From Cytophagaceae bacterium (GTDB taxonomy: Bacteria > Bacteroidota > Bacteroidia > Cytophagales > Cyclobacteriaceae), in contig CP030886.1 of the NCBI GenBank assembly GCA_006969745.1, forward strand, positions 3,321,234 to 3,385,233: a stretch of DNA of 64,000 bases, read 5' to 3'. Within the stretch, counting starts at the first letter, position 1. Each line of letters starts with the position of its first letter. Under the pieces are notes generated by a model. It saw nothing but the letters and a program-made list of their open reading frames with translations, was not told the origin of the DNA and searched no databases. The position numbers and the translations under genes are program-made. Of this stretch, positions 53,557-62,730 are shown in pieces.

Positions 53557-55193
53557 TATAATCCTAAAACTTCTACTCCCTGTTCAAATACAATATCTAC
53601 CGGAATGTTTTTTTCTGAAAGTCGATCCAGCTCAGATTGTAAAACATCTCCAATTTTACCTTTTTCGTCCACTAGCTGGGCTACTCCGTCATAATCTCCA
53701 TTTCCCTGGAGTGTCAGAATTTTCTCAGATAGTGCATCCATCGCTTCTTTCATTTTTTCAAAATCGACCTTATAAGTACCTGTGGTTTCGTCTTTTGCGA
53801 ACGCACCGTATTCGTTGAAAAAGTTGAACCGTATCATATTGGCCTTCCCGTGTGAACTAGCTGCTCCAAAACGTACTGAACGAAAGATTCCGGCCATGAA
53901 CGTCACATAATAGTCATTTAGATCACCCTCGATTTCGCCTTTTTCATAAAGCTGGGTGATCATGTAAAGACCCAGAATATCTGCTTTACCTTCTTCAAGT
54001 GCAGAAGAATGCTCTTTCAAGGCGTTTCTTACCGTTCCCTTTCCATTGATGGTGTTCTTAATGCCTAATCCATGAGCCACTTCATGGAACATGGTATTGC
54101 CAAAGAAGGCGTCAAAAGTGATGTGTTTTCGTTGATCCGGGTGAATCAATACATCGGCAATTGGCATTAATATATTGTCAAATTTTGCTTGCATGGCATT
54201 CTTGAGCTGAAGCCGCCTGGAACCTTTTTCAAGCTGTACTTCCTCGTCATTGGGCAAATTGATAGCGATAGTTTTCGATCCTGCGTTGCAATCGCCAGCA
54301 TAATAAACAACGTCATATGCATTGAGGTCGGCATCTGTTCCGGGTGTCTCGGCCTTGTATTCATCAGCTACCGGAAGACCCGACTGAAGCTCAGGCAGGA
54401 AAGCTGCATACTTGGCAAGTCTGTCACTCCAGCTTTTGTCTTTGACTAGCACGTATGCCTCATGCGCGGCCTTATAGTTGTAGAGTTTATCTTCATAGTT
54501 TTCAATAGGTCCCACAACAAAATCAAGGCCATTCGTCTTCATATCCATCCACGCCATATCGCTAGCCTGATATTCGTCGTCCAGCAAGGCATCTGCTCTC
54601 AATGTCAGGTAATTTTTCAACCCTTCATCTTCTGCAAGTTCTGCACACTGACGTAAAAGTTCAGAAGCTTTTTGAACTTGCTCAGCAAACATTTGATTGT
54701 ATGGGATAACAGTCAGATTGCCAGCTTCGTCTCTGCGAATAAAAGTATACAAGCTTGTTTTACCTTCTAGTTCGACAGCTTCAAATTCTTCTTTAGTCAT
54801 ATCAGTCGGGTAGAAATTTGCACCTTCAGGCTTAGTTTCTACTCCGTCTAAAAATGGTTCGTTATTATCGAGTCTGTCCCATGGTCCGTAATTGATCTGC
54901 ACATACCTTTTGGTAGCCGGGTCTGTCAGTGAAGCAAGAAGTGAGTCCTTTTTGCCATAAGCTTCATACCAAAAAAGCTCATCCATGATTTTTGAAACCT
55001 CAATCATCAGTGGGATCATTTTCTTTTCATTTTCTCCAAGCTGACTGATGTCTGTAGTCAATTCAACGTTCTTGTAGATGGAAACTTTCTTCTGCATTGG
55101 GGTAAGTTCAGGTTCTTTTTCTTCGGATTTCTCCGGGGCTGCGCATTGGCATATAATCAGGCCGATGAGTGCTGCTTTTAATATCTTTTTCAT
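53556..55193 (-). CDS. M49-like (dipeptidyl peptidase III-related) zinc peptidase lipoprotein
   Basis: A 545-residue exported protein. The N-terminus MKKILKAALIGLIICQC ends in a lipobox-like cysteine. The metal site reads HEVAH (HExxH) and is followed 27 residues later by EEGKAD, which matches the third-ligand motif EExxAD/E of DPP III. DPP III itself has the longer HExxGH. The sequence otherwise follows Bacteroidota M49-type proteins in length and order. Peptidase activity is expected but the altered motif is notable. Divergent M28 gene across 118 bases. Confidence 0.8.
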   Translation of the reverse strand: MKKILKAALIGLIICQCAAPEKSEEKEPELTPMQKKVSIYKNVELTTDISQLGENEKKMIPLMIEVSKIMDELFWYEAYGKKDSLLASLTDPATKRYVQINYGPWDRLDNNEPFLDGVETKPEGANFYPTDMTKEEFEAVELEGKTSLYTFIRRDEAGNLTVIPYNQMFAEQVQKASELLRQCAELAEDEGLKNYLTLRADALLDDEYQASDMAWMDMKTNGLDFVVGPIENYEDKLYNYKAAHEAYVLVKDKSWSDRLAKYAAFLPELQSGLPVADEYKAETPGTDADLNAYDVVYYAGDCNAGSKTIAINLPNDEEVQLEKGSRRLQLKNAMQAKFDNILMPIADVLIHPDQRKHITFDAFFGNTMFHEVAHGLGIKNTINGKGTVRNALKEHSSALEEGKADILGLYMITQLYEKGEIEGDLNDYYVTFMAGIFRSVRFGAASSHGKANMIRFNFFNEYGAFAKDETTGTYKVDFEKMKEAMDALSEKILTLQGNGDYDGVAQLVDEKGKIGDVLQSELDRLSEKNIPVDIVFEQGVEVLGL

Positions 55194-55311
55194 AATAGCT
55201 AAAATTGAAAGGTTGGAACTTTCGAAGTTATAAATAATCTTGATCGTCCGTATGATACATTCGTCACTTCTTTAATTTCAATTAAATTGGCGGCTCAGAA
55301 AATACCTAACT

Positions 55312-56934
55312 ATGAAGAAAAATCTAGCTATTCTATCGCTTGGAGCAGTATTATTTGCATGCCAAACGAAAACAGAATCATCGTCCTCTGAAATATCAGA
55401 AGCATCACTGAAAACACATATCGAAGTGCTGGCATCTGACGATTTTGAAGGGAGGAAACCATTTACTGAAGGTGAGATAAAAACTGTCAACTACCTTGTC
55501 GATCAATTTAAAGCCTATGGCCTGGAACCAGGTAATGGTGATTCTTACACACAAGATGTGCCGTTGGTAGAATTGACCGCAACACCATCGGAGACTATGG
55601 TAATCGAAGGGAACGGAAATAAGGTAGAGCTTCAGGTTCTTGATGAATTTGTAGCCTATACCGAACGTGTGGTTGAGCAAACCTCTATCAATGCATCCGA
55701 ACTGGTATTTGCAGGATATGGTGTGGTGGCACCTGAGTATAACTGGAATGACTATGAAGGATTGGATGTGAACGGGAAAACTGTAGTTGTGCTGGTCAAT
55801 GATCCTGGATTTGCTTCCGGGGATTCTACCTTTTTCAAGGGTGAGACCATGACCTATTACGGAAGATGGACATACAAATACGAAGAAGCAGCCCGTCAAG
55901 GTGCTGCAGGTTGTTTGATTATACATGAAACGGTGCCTGCAGGATACGGGTGGTCTGTGGTTCGAAATTCTTGGTCTGGAGCAAGCTTATATTTAGATCA
56001 GACAGGTGGTTCTTATCAGCCAGATATTTTGGGTTGGATTACACGTGATGCAGCGATTAAGATATTTGAAGCTTCAGATGTTGACATGAAAAATTATGCA
56101 GTGAAATCGAGAAGTGAAGACTTTCAAGCAATAAGCCTTGGGTTAAATGCCTCTGTTTCTGTATCAAACGAGATCAAACGAGATCAATCAAGAAACGTAA
56201 TCGCAAAGATCTCAGGATCAGAAAGACCGGATGAATACATTATTTATTCAGCTCATTGGGACCATTTAGGTATAGGCCCTGAAATAGATGGCGACAGTAT
56301 ATATAATGGTGCACATGATAATGCATCCGGTACAGCTACTATGCTGGGTATTGCTGAAGCAATGGCCAATATGCCACAACCGAAAAGATCTATTGTATTT
56401 CTTGCAGTAACCGCCGAAGAACAAGGCTTACTTGGTTCTAAACACTATGCACAAAACCCAATCTATGCTCCAGCTCAAACAGTAGCTAATATTAACATGG
56501 ATGGAATCACAGCCTGGGGTCCTATGAAGGATCTAACGGTAGTGGGCTATGGACAATCAGAGTTAGAAGATATAGCTGAAGAGGTAGCATCTAAGCAAGG
56601 AAGGTATATCATTCCGGACCCTGATCCAGGCAAGGGTTACTTTTTCCGGTCAGACCACTTCCAGTTCGCAAAAGTTGGGATTCCAGCGCTATATGCTTCC
56701 GGATCATATGAGCACATGACCAAAGGCGTGGACTATGTAGATAGCCTTAACAAGGTTTATTTATCTTCTCAATACCATAGACCGCAGGATGAGTACAACC
56801 CTGATAGCTGGACATTTGATGGGATGGCACTAGACGGTGCATTGTTGATGGAAGTTGGTTTAAAAGTTGCAAATTCTGCAGACTGGCCTGAATGGAAAGA
56901 AGGATCAGAATTTAAAGCGATACGTGAAAAATAG
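55312..56934 (+). CDS. M28-family aminopeptidase lipoprotein with PA domain
   Basis: A 540-residue lipoprotein (lipobox near GAVLFACQTK). A PA-type inserted domain (about 130-250) precedes the peptidase domain, in which the di-zinc ligands are visible in YSAHWDHLG, GAHDNASGTA, AVTAEEQGLLGS and FFRSDHFQFAK. It should release N-terminal amino acids from peptides outside the cytoplasm, complementing the M49-like peptidase encoded divergently. Confidence 0.92.
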   Translation: MKKNLAILSLGAVLFACQTKTESSSSEISEASLKTHIEVLASDDFEGRKPFTEGEIKTVNYLVDQFKAYGLEPGNGDSYTQDVPLVELTATPSETMVIEGNGNKVELQVLDEFVAYTERVVEQTSINASELVFAGYGVVAPEYNWNDYEGLDVNGKTVVVLVNDPGFASGDSTFFKGETMTYYGRWTYKYEEAARQGAAGCLIIHETVPAGYGWSVVRNSWSGASLYLDQTGGSYQPDILGWITRDAAIKIFEASDVDMKNYAVKSRSEDFQAISLGLNASVSVSNEIKRDQSRNVIAKISGSERPDEYIIYSAHWDHLGIGPEIDGDSIYNGAHDNASGTATMLGIAEAMANMPQPKRSIVFLAVTAEEQGLLGSKHYAQNPIYAPAQTVANINMDGITAWGPMKDLTVVGYGQSELEDIAEEVASKQGRYIIPDPDPGKGYFFRSDHFQFAKVGIPALYASGSYEHMTKGVDYVDSLNKVYLSSQYHRPQDEYNPDSWTFDGMALDGALLMEVGLKVANSADWPEWKEGSEFKAIREK

Positions 56935-56959
56935 ATTTTTAGGTATACAATAAGTTAAC

Positions 56960-56993
56960 AAAGCAGTGTTATTGATGATAGCGCTGCTTTTTT
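56960..56993 (+). terminator. Rho-independent terminator after the M28 peptidase gene
   Basis: A 13-bp stem with two G-T pairs (56960-56972 with 56978-56990), loop TGATG, running into six T. Confidence 0.75.
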
Positions 56994-57124
56994 ATTTACA
57001 ATGACTGTATAATAGCAACATAATTCAACAATGCGATAACTGTTGAATTTAATCTAGTTACCTAATCCGAGCGATGGGTTCGCTGATGTCATGTAACTTT
57101 ATTGAAAAATAAATACTTACTATC

Positions 57125-57694
57125 GTGCGAACCCTATTGCTTTTCCTTCCAACAATTTTTCTCTTTTCATCTTGCGATCATACACATGAACATACTCATG
57201 AGGATGAAACTGAATTATCAGAACTTTACGCATACGACGTAGAAAATAAAATTACTGAAATGGGTATCACCCTAAGTGAACCCTCTACACCAGCCGGAAA
57301 CTATGTAAATGCGGTAAGAACCGGAAACCTGGTTTATATGGCGGGTAAAGGACCCAATCTTCCTGAAGGTGGATATGTGACCGGCAAGGTTGGAGAGAAC
57401 CTCACCATCGAAGAAGGTTATGATGCGGCAAAATTAGTAGCGATAGCACAGCTGGCAGCATTAAAGGCAGAAATTGGTGATCTTAACAAAGTAGTCAGAA
57501 TCGTAAAGGTGCTGGGCATGGTGAATTGCACACCAGATTTTGCTAATCAGCCAGAAGTAATTAATGGCTTTTCTGATACAATGGTAGAGGTCTTTGGAGA
57601 CAGAGGCAAACATGCGAGGGCAGCTGTTGGCATGGGATCACTGCCTCAAAATATTGCTGTTGAGATCGAAATGATTGTAGAGGTGAGAGATTAG
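57125..57694 (+). CDS. RidA/YjgF-family lipoprotein with a His-rich N-terminus
   Basis: An exported form of RidA, 189 residues from a GTG start. The N-terminus has a hydrophobic stretch and lipobox FSSCDHTH, then alternating HTHEHTHEDE, a possible metal-binding run. The RidA domain (about 45-189) is of the same longer subfamily as the protein at 47839-48309 (GITLSEPSTPAGNYV; HARAAVGMGSLPQNIAV). Localisation to the periplasmic face is unusual for RidA. Function not established. Confidence 0.8.
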   Translation: MRTLLLFLPTIFLFSSCDHTHEHTHEDETELSELYAYDVENKITEMGITLSEPSTPAGNYVNAVRTGNLVYMAGKGPNLPEGGYVTGKVGENLTIEEGYDAAKLVAIAQLAALKAEIGDLNKVVRIVKVLGMVNCTPDFANQPEVINGFSDTMVEVFGDRGKHARAAVGMGSLPQNIAVEIEMIVEVRD

Positions 57695-57699
57695 ATTTT

Positions 57700-57707
57700 T
57701 ATGTTTG
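57700..57707 (+). promoter_or_regulatory. Predicted -7 element of the FISUMP gene
   Basis: TATGTTTG matches TAnnTTTG exactly, 31 bases before the ATG at 57739. TTG at 57675-57677 could be the -33 element, with a 22-base spacing. Confidence 0.4.
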
Positions 57708-57738
57708 ACTAAATTCATGCCATAAATCATCAACTATT

Positions 57739-58356
57739 ATGAAAGCTAAATATGTAATGGCGACATGCCTCCTACTCCTGTGTGCTGCGGGATTGGCACA
57801 AAGCCGGGAAGAAAAGAATAAGCACTTTTTTCATAAAATGGGAACTTTCACAGACTCGCGAGATGGGAAAGTTTATAAGACGATAACCTTCACTCGCGAA
57901 CATCATGGTGCACAAATTGTAAGGACATGGTTTGCAGAAAACATACAATTCAATGTACCCGGATCTAAAGCCTATAACAACACGAGTGAATATGCAAGCA
58001 CCTATGGCCGGCTTTATAATTATGAGCAGGCAAATTTGGCTTGTCCCGAGGGTTGGCATGTGCCTACCATTCATGAATGGAAGCATCTGTTTCATTTCTT
58101 CGGAGGTTGGCATCATTCGGGTCAATACTTGATCGAAGGAAAAGCCAGTGATATGGATATGCTATTTGGGGGCTTTGGTCAACCAGATGGTTCATTTAAA
58201 GGGATAGGAGTGCATGGAAATTGGTGGGACAATGAACTAAAGGATAGTAATTCAGCTGGAATTATCACGTTAAAGAAAGGCGATGATAACATCTATCACT
58301 CAAAGGTTGGAGATAGTCATTACCTCAGCTGTCGGTGTGTGAAATTTCATAATTGA
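57739..58356 (+). CDS. FISUMP-domain (Fibrobacter major paralogous domain) exported protein
   Basis: A 205-residue protein with a signal peptide (ends near AGLAQS) and one FISUMP domain, recognised from DGKVYKTITF, WFAENIQFN, YGRLYNYEQANLACPEGWHVPT and the closing SCRCVKF. The domain is found in surface proteins; its role is unknown. It is 11 bases ahead of the Omp85-like gene. Confidence 0.85.
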   Translation: MKAKYVMATCLLLLCAAGLAQSREEKNKHFFHKMGTFTDSRDGKVYKTITFTREHHGAQIVRTWFAENIQFNVPGSKAYNNTSEYASTYGRLYNYEQANLACPEGWHVPTIHEWKHLFHFFGGWHHSGQYLIEGKASDMDMLFGGFGQPDGSFKGIGVHGNWWDNELKDSNSAGIITLKKGDDNIYHSKVGDSHYLSCRCVKFHN

Positions 58357-58367
58357 TATAGTTACTT

Positions 58368-59444
58368 GTGCGAAGGCTTCTAAGCATACTTCTTTTTATA
58401 CCTATTTTTTGCTTTGCTCAGGAGTCTGATACAACCAATGAAAGTTCATTTGCTGTGTTTCCGGCTGTGAGTTATGCACCTGAAACCAGTTTGCAATTAG
58501 GCGCGGTTGGAATCTGGGTATTAAAAAATCAGGATGTTTCACAATCTACGTTTTTGCGTCAGCCAACGATTACTCCGTATTTCATTTATACGTTTAAAAA
58601 GCAATCCATTGCAGTTGTAAACGTAGATTATTACTTTCCCAGTGGTCAGAATCTGAACACATCCATTCGATACTACAATTTTCCGGATTCCTATTTCGGT
58701 ATTGGAAATAGCAATGATCCGGAGATTTCAGAGCAGTACACAAACCGCTTTTTTCAACTTGAAGGGCAGTTTCTACACCCAATAAGTGAAAAAGCATTTA
58801 TAGGTGGTTCTTTTGACTCTCATTTTACCTCCTTAAGGAATAAAGTAGATGCAGGTCTTCTGGAATCTCAGGCGCCGGTTGGTCTGGATGGAGGCAACCT
58901 TCTTGGGTTTGGACCGGCTTTTAGGTATGACACGCGGGACTACACACTTTATCCTACGAAAGGATATTTCATTACCAGTCGTTTGCTGGTAAACAAAGTT
59001 GGCGATTTTGACTTCACAACCTATCTGGCTGATGTCAGGAAATATGTCACCATCTTCAATGAAGATAATATTCTGGCATTCCAGTTGAGATCTCAGTTTA
59101 CATTCGGCACAGATGTTCCTTTTTACAAACTACCACAGCTGGGTGGCGACGAGCGATTACGCGGGATATCGAATGCTAGTCTATATCGTGACAGGCAGAT
59201 GATGTATACCCAGGTTGAATATCGTAGGCCCTTATTTTGGCGCTTTGGAATGACCATATTTGCAGGAGTAGGGGATGTCGCCTACGATGTGCAGGACTTG
59301 ACTTTTTCCGAGTTTAAATATGTAGCGGGGATAGGTGGAAGACTGGCAATTATCCCGGAACGAAAGCTAAACGTGCGCCTGGACCTTGGTGTCGGCAGGG
59401 GCGGTCAAAAAGGAATTTACATTGGGATAAGTGAAGCATTTTGA
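58368..59444 (+). CDS. Omp85-family outer-membrane barrel without POTRA domains
   Basis: A 358-residue protein that begins at a GTG, has a signal peptide (ends near IFCFAQ) and a barrel with the Omp85 family strands FRYDTRDYTLYPTKGYFI and LGGDERLRGISNASLYRDRQMMYTQVEYRRP, ending in phenylalanine. No POTRA domain is present, unlike the paralog at 35555. Such proteins act as translocators or pores; the partner is unknown. It follows the FISUMP gene closely, so the two may work together. Confidence 0.85.
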   Translation: MRRLLSILLFIPIFCFAQESDTTNESSFAVFPAVSYAPETSLQLGAVGIWVLKNQDVSQSTFLRQPTITPYFIYTFKKQSIAVVNVDYYFPSGQNLNTSIRYYNFPDSYFGIGNSNDPEISEQYTNRFFQLEGQFLHPISEKAFIGGSFDSHFTSLRNKVDAGLLESQAPVGLDGGNLLGFGPAFRYDTRDYTLYPTKGYFITSRLLVNKVGDFDFTTYLADVRKYVTIFNEDNILAFQLRSQFTFGTDVPFYKLPQLGGDERLRGISNASLYRDRQMMYTQVEYRRPLFWRFGMTIFAGVGDVAYDVQDLTFSEFKYVAGIGGRLAIIPERKLNVRLDLGVGRGGQKGIYIGISEAF

Positions 59445-59462
59445 ATAGATGAGCAATTTTGA

Positions 59463-61208
59463 TTAGATCTTTTTGTCAAAATAACCTGTGACTTCTTTTT
59501 TGATATTTTCCCATTGTTTTTCATCACCATTAAATGCCTTGACCATCTCTTTTATTTTGGATATTCCAAAATTTTTGGCTTCATGAAATCCGATCTTTGG
59601 AGGCAATGCCAGCTCACCACTATTTACGATAGCATCTATAATAAAGGGCATTTTAGATTGTTTAGCTTGCTCTATGGCTGAAAGCGCATCCTTTGCATGT
59701 TTCACTTTTACACCTTGTCCACCCACAAGTTTTGCATATTCCGCAAAATCAAAGTTTTTAACTTCCAATGCATCGAAATTCGGAGCAAGGCCAGCTTCTT
59801 CCATTTCGATTTTTACAAACCCAAGCTCAGAATTGTTGAGTACCAGAATTTTGATTGGCAGCTCATATTCTACGGCGGTTGATAAATCCTGAAGAGACAT
59901 GTTGAAAGCGCCATCACCCACCAACGCCCAAACTTCACGATCTGGGTATTGCAACTGAGCACCTATGGCTGCAGGTAAGCCAACCGCCATGGATCCATGG
60001 TTGAAAGATCCAATAATTCTCCTCTCAGAATGAAAATTCATGAAGTTGGTAGACCATATGGCCGAAGTTCCCGTATCTATCACAAAGACTGCATCGTCAG
60101 AAGCTATATCGCTGATTCCTTTTGCAAACATTTGAGGATGTAAAGGCTCCATATCATGGGATGGATCAGCTTCTTTCATGTTGCTTTCCTTCCATTTTTT
60201 AAATTCTGCAGTTAGATCATTCAAAAACTTGTCGTTTTCTTTGGAATCGCATTTTTCAATGAGCATTGGTATGACGTTCTTGATATCTCCATGTATGCCT
60301 GAGGTAACTGCGGCACGATTTCCAATATTTTCTGGCCGAATGTCTATCTGAATTGTTTTTGAATTTTTTGGAAGGAAGTTGGTGTATGGAAAGTCAGTTC
60401 CCAGCATGACTAAGACATCACATTCCATTACTGCTTTGTAGCCTGAAGGATTCCCGATCAACCCGGTCAGCCCAACCACATGATGAGTTGAATGATCGAA
60501 GATGTCAGAAGCTCTTACTGTGTGGGTAATTGGAGCTTTTAGCTTCTCTGCAAAAGCCAACACTTCTTTTTTGGCTTCACGACATCCAGCACCTGCAAGT
60601 ATCCCGACCGTTTTTGATTGATTGATGATGGTGGCGGCAGCTACTACTGCGTCTTCCGATGGTACTATTGATGAATCAGAACGGAAAACCTGATGAACAA
60701 AATCTTGATTTTTTGCCGGCATCAGAGCAATGTCTGCTGGGAGCTCTATCCTGCACACTGAATTGTTGTTCAGTGCGATTCTAATAGCCCTAAGTATCAC
60801 ACGCGGCGCTTCTTCCGGTGAGCGAATGATTGCCTGATGATCACAAACGTCTTCGAATATCTTGGTAAGATCTGCCTCCTGATGGTAATTGGTACCAATG
60901 TGTTCGACGGGAATTTGGCCAGTAATTGCAAGAACAGGAGAACGTTCTTTTTTTGCATTGTAAAGTCCGTTGATAAGGTGCAATGCGCCAGGACCCACGG
61001 TGCTTGCACAGACTCCCAATGATCCAAGTTCACCTTGAGCAAACGCAGCATATGAGGCATTTCCTTCGTGCTTGACTTTTATCCATTTTATCTCTTCCTG
61101 ATCATCCAGAGCAGTGACAAGTGGATTTAAAGCATCTCCGGCAACCCCGAAAATGTGTTTTACACCTTCTGATTTAAGAATTTCTAATAGCTGCTCCGAT
61201 ACATTCAT
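59463..61208 (-). CDS. Thiamine-diphosphate enzyme of the pyruvate oxidase/dehydrogenase (PoxB) type
   Basis: A 581-residue three-domain ThDP enzyme. The N-terminal Pyr domain has the activating glutamate in KHEGNASYAAFAQ, the central domain is the FAD/nucleotide-binding type (VMLGTDFPYTNFL), and the C-terminal PP domain has the ThDP/Mg motif GDGAFNMSLQDL closing on ILVLNN. The overall pattern fits ubiquinone-linked PoxB better than acetolactate synthase, though related oxidases or decarboxylases cannot be excluded. It would convert pyruvate to acetate and CO2. It is 52 bases downstream of the PLP decarboxylase. Confidence 0.85.
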   Translation of the reverse strand: MNVSEQLLEILKSEGVKHIFGVAGDALNPLVTALDDQEEIKWIKVKHEGNASYAAFAQGELGSLGVCASTVGPGALHLINGLYNAKKERSPVLAITGQIPVEHIGTNYHQEADLTKIFEDVCDHQAIIRSPEEAPRVILRAIRIALNNNSVCRIELPADIALMPAKNQDFVHQVFRSDSSIVPSEDAVVAAATIINQSKTVGILAGAGCREAKKEVLAFAEKLKAPITHTVRASDIFDHSTHHVVGLTGLIGNPSGYKAVMECDVLVMLGTDFPYTNFLPKNSKTIQIDIRPENIGNRAAVTSGIHGDIKNVIPMLIEKCDSKENDKFLNDLTAEFKKWKESNMKEADPSHDMEPLHPQMFAKGISDIASDDAVFVIDTGTSAIWSTNFMNFHSERRIIGSFNHGSMAVGLPAAIGAQLQYPDREVWALVGDGAFNMSLQDLSTAVEYELPIKILVLNNSELGFVKIEMEEAGLAPNFDALEVKNFDFAEYAKLVGGQGVKVKHAKDALSAIEQAKQSKMPFIIDAIVNSGELALPPKIGFHEAKNFGISKIKEMVKAFNGDEKQWENIKKEVTGYFDKKI

Positions 61209-61260
61209 AGGTTTTGGATTGATTACCTAACCAACCAAGAATGCTCACCTTCTGTTCAAA

Positions 61261-62694
61261 TCATTTTTGAATAAGCTCCTGAACCTTCTCAGTGATGATT
61301 TTTAATAGCAAGTCCACTTTTTCTTTGTGTGTCCTGAAAACCACCACCGCTATTCGGATCCAGAAGATGCCATGAATTGTCGTGGAAGAAAGAAAGATTC
61401 GACCATCATCCTGAATGGATTTAATGAGCCTTTCATTGAACTTGTTAGCCTCGCCTGATTTTGGAACGTATCTGAAGATTGCAATTGAAAGATCAGGCTT
61501 AGGCCCAACTTCAAAACCATCAACCTTGCTTAACTCTGTTCTAAAATATTGAGCGAGTAACATCTTTTCTTCCAAAGCGGCACGGAATGGCGCGAGCCCA
61601 AAAAGTTTGAGAGGTAGCCACATCCGAAGGCCTCTAAAATGCTTCGTGAGCTCGGGAGAAACATCCGCGGCATTTACTTCACTGTCTGAGTCTATCAGAT
61701 CTTGCAGGTAGTCGGCTGTATACCGATGGGCTTGATAAAGAGCTTTCAAATTTTTAATCAATACAGCTCCGGTACCAAAAGGAAGAAACAGACTTTTGTG
61801 TGGGTCTAAAGTCACTGAATCAGCATTTTCGATGCCTTTGGATCGGTCTTGAATCTCTGGTAGCATCCTGAAGAATCCGCCATATGCAGCATCCACATGA
61901 AACCATAGATTGTGCCTCTTCGCTATTTCACTCATCGGCCGTATTGGATCGATGGTGCCTGTGTTGGTTGTGCCTAGCGAGGCATTAAGGAAGAATGGAA
62001 TAAGCCCTTTAGATTTATCTGCTTTTATTGTCTTTTCCAACGTAGAAATATCCAATCTGAATTCTTTGTCGACGGGCATGTAACGAAGTTGTGCTTCTCC
62101 CAATCCCGCGATTCGTAAGGCTTTTTGCAGAGAATGATGTGTTTGATCAGATAGATAAACTACGAGTTTATCAAAGTCTTTTGCTTTTGCGCCAATTGCC
62201 TCTCTTGCAGTAACCACAGCAATTAGATTTGATATAGACCCTCCTGAGGTAAGATTCCCGGTTGCATCTGAAGGAAACCCCATAAGATCATTCATCCACC
62301 GAATAAGCATATTTTCCATACGTGCCGCACCCGGAGCCGGAAAGTAAATGCCAGCGTATTTATTGCTTATGGCTGCTAGGTAATCTCCCAATGCAGATGG
62401 ATAAAGTCCACCTCCTGGAACATACCCCATGTGGCCTCCGGAAGCAGCGTTGATACCGTCTTCCTCCACATGTGATTTAAGAGACCGAAGCAACTTGTCT
62501 ATTGAAGTTGCTTGTTCATCAATTCCTTTTTGTGTGCCTGGAACAGGATTTTGAAAGAAGGCATTTGAGTTATCTAGCGAGGATAAAAAGTCTGATGTGT
62601 GATCGAATACCTTTTGAGCGAGCTCGTTGCGGTCTTTTTCATTGGGTTCCAGCTGTCTGGCAATTGCCTCTAGTTCCTGAATTTTTTTGATCAT
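61261..62694 (-). CDS. Pyridoxal-phosphate group II decarboxylase (aromatic amino acid/glutamate type)
   Basis: A 477-residue PLP enzyme. The Schiff-base lysine is K300 in LDPHKSLFLPFG, the ring-stacking histidine H187 and the aspartate D268 in FHVDAAYGG. The N-terminus resembles aromatic-L-amino-acid decarboxylases (PGGGLYPS and MGF blocks). The substrate cannot be fixed from sequence; tyrosine, tryptophan, DOPA or glutamate types are possible. It is the gene ahead of the PoxB-like enzyme. Confidence 0.88.
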   Translation of the reverse strand: MIKKIQELEAIARQLEPNEKDRNELAQKVFDHTSDFLSSLDNSNAFFQNPVPGTQKGIDEQATSIDKLLRSLKSHVEEDGINAASGGHMGYVPGGGLYPSALGDYLAAISNKYAGIYFPAPGAARMENMLIRWMNDLMGFPSDATGNLTSGGSISNLIAVVTAREAIGAKAKDFDKLVVYLSDQTHHSLQKALRIAGLGEAQLRYMPVDKEFRLDISTLEKTIKADKSKGLIPFFLNASLGTTNTGTIDPIRPMSEIAKRHNLWFHVDAAYGGFFRMLPEIQDRSKGIENADSVTLDPHKSLFLPFGTGAVLIKNLKALYQAHRYTADYLQDLIDSDSEVNAADVSPELTKHFRGLRMWLPLKLFGLAPFRAALEEKMLLAQYFRTELSKVDGFEVGPKPDLSIAIFRYVPKSGEANKFNERLIKSIQDDGRIFLSSTTIHGIFWIRIAVVVFRTHKEKVDLLLKIITEKVQELIQK

Positions 62695-62730
62695 TAATCA
62701 AATTTAACCAGGAATAATTGAGTGCCAACT

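Noticed and set aside
62699..62706. TAAATTTG as the -7 promoter of the PLP decarboxylase gene
   Set aside because: It ends only five bases before the ATG, which would make the transcript leaderless; there is no further support for that here.
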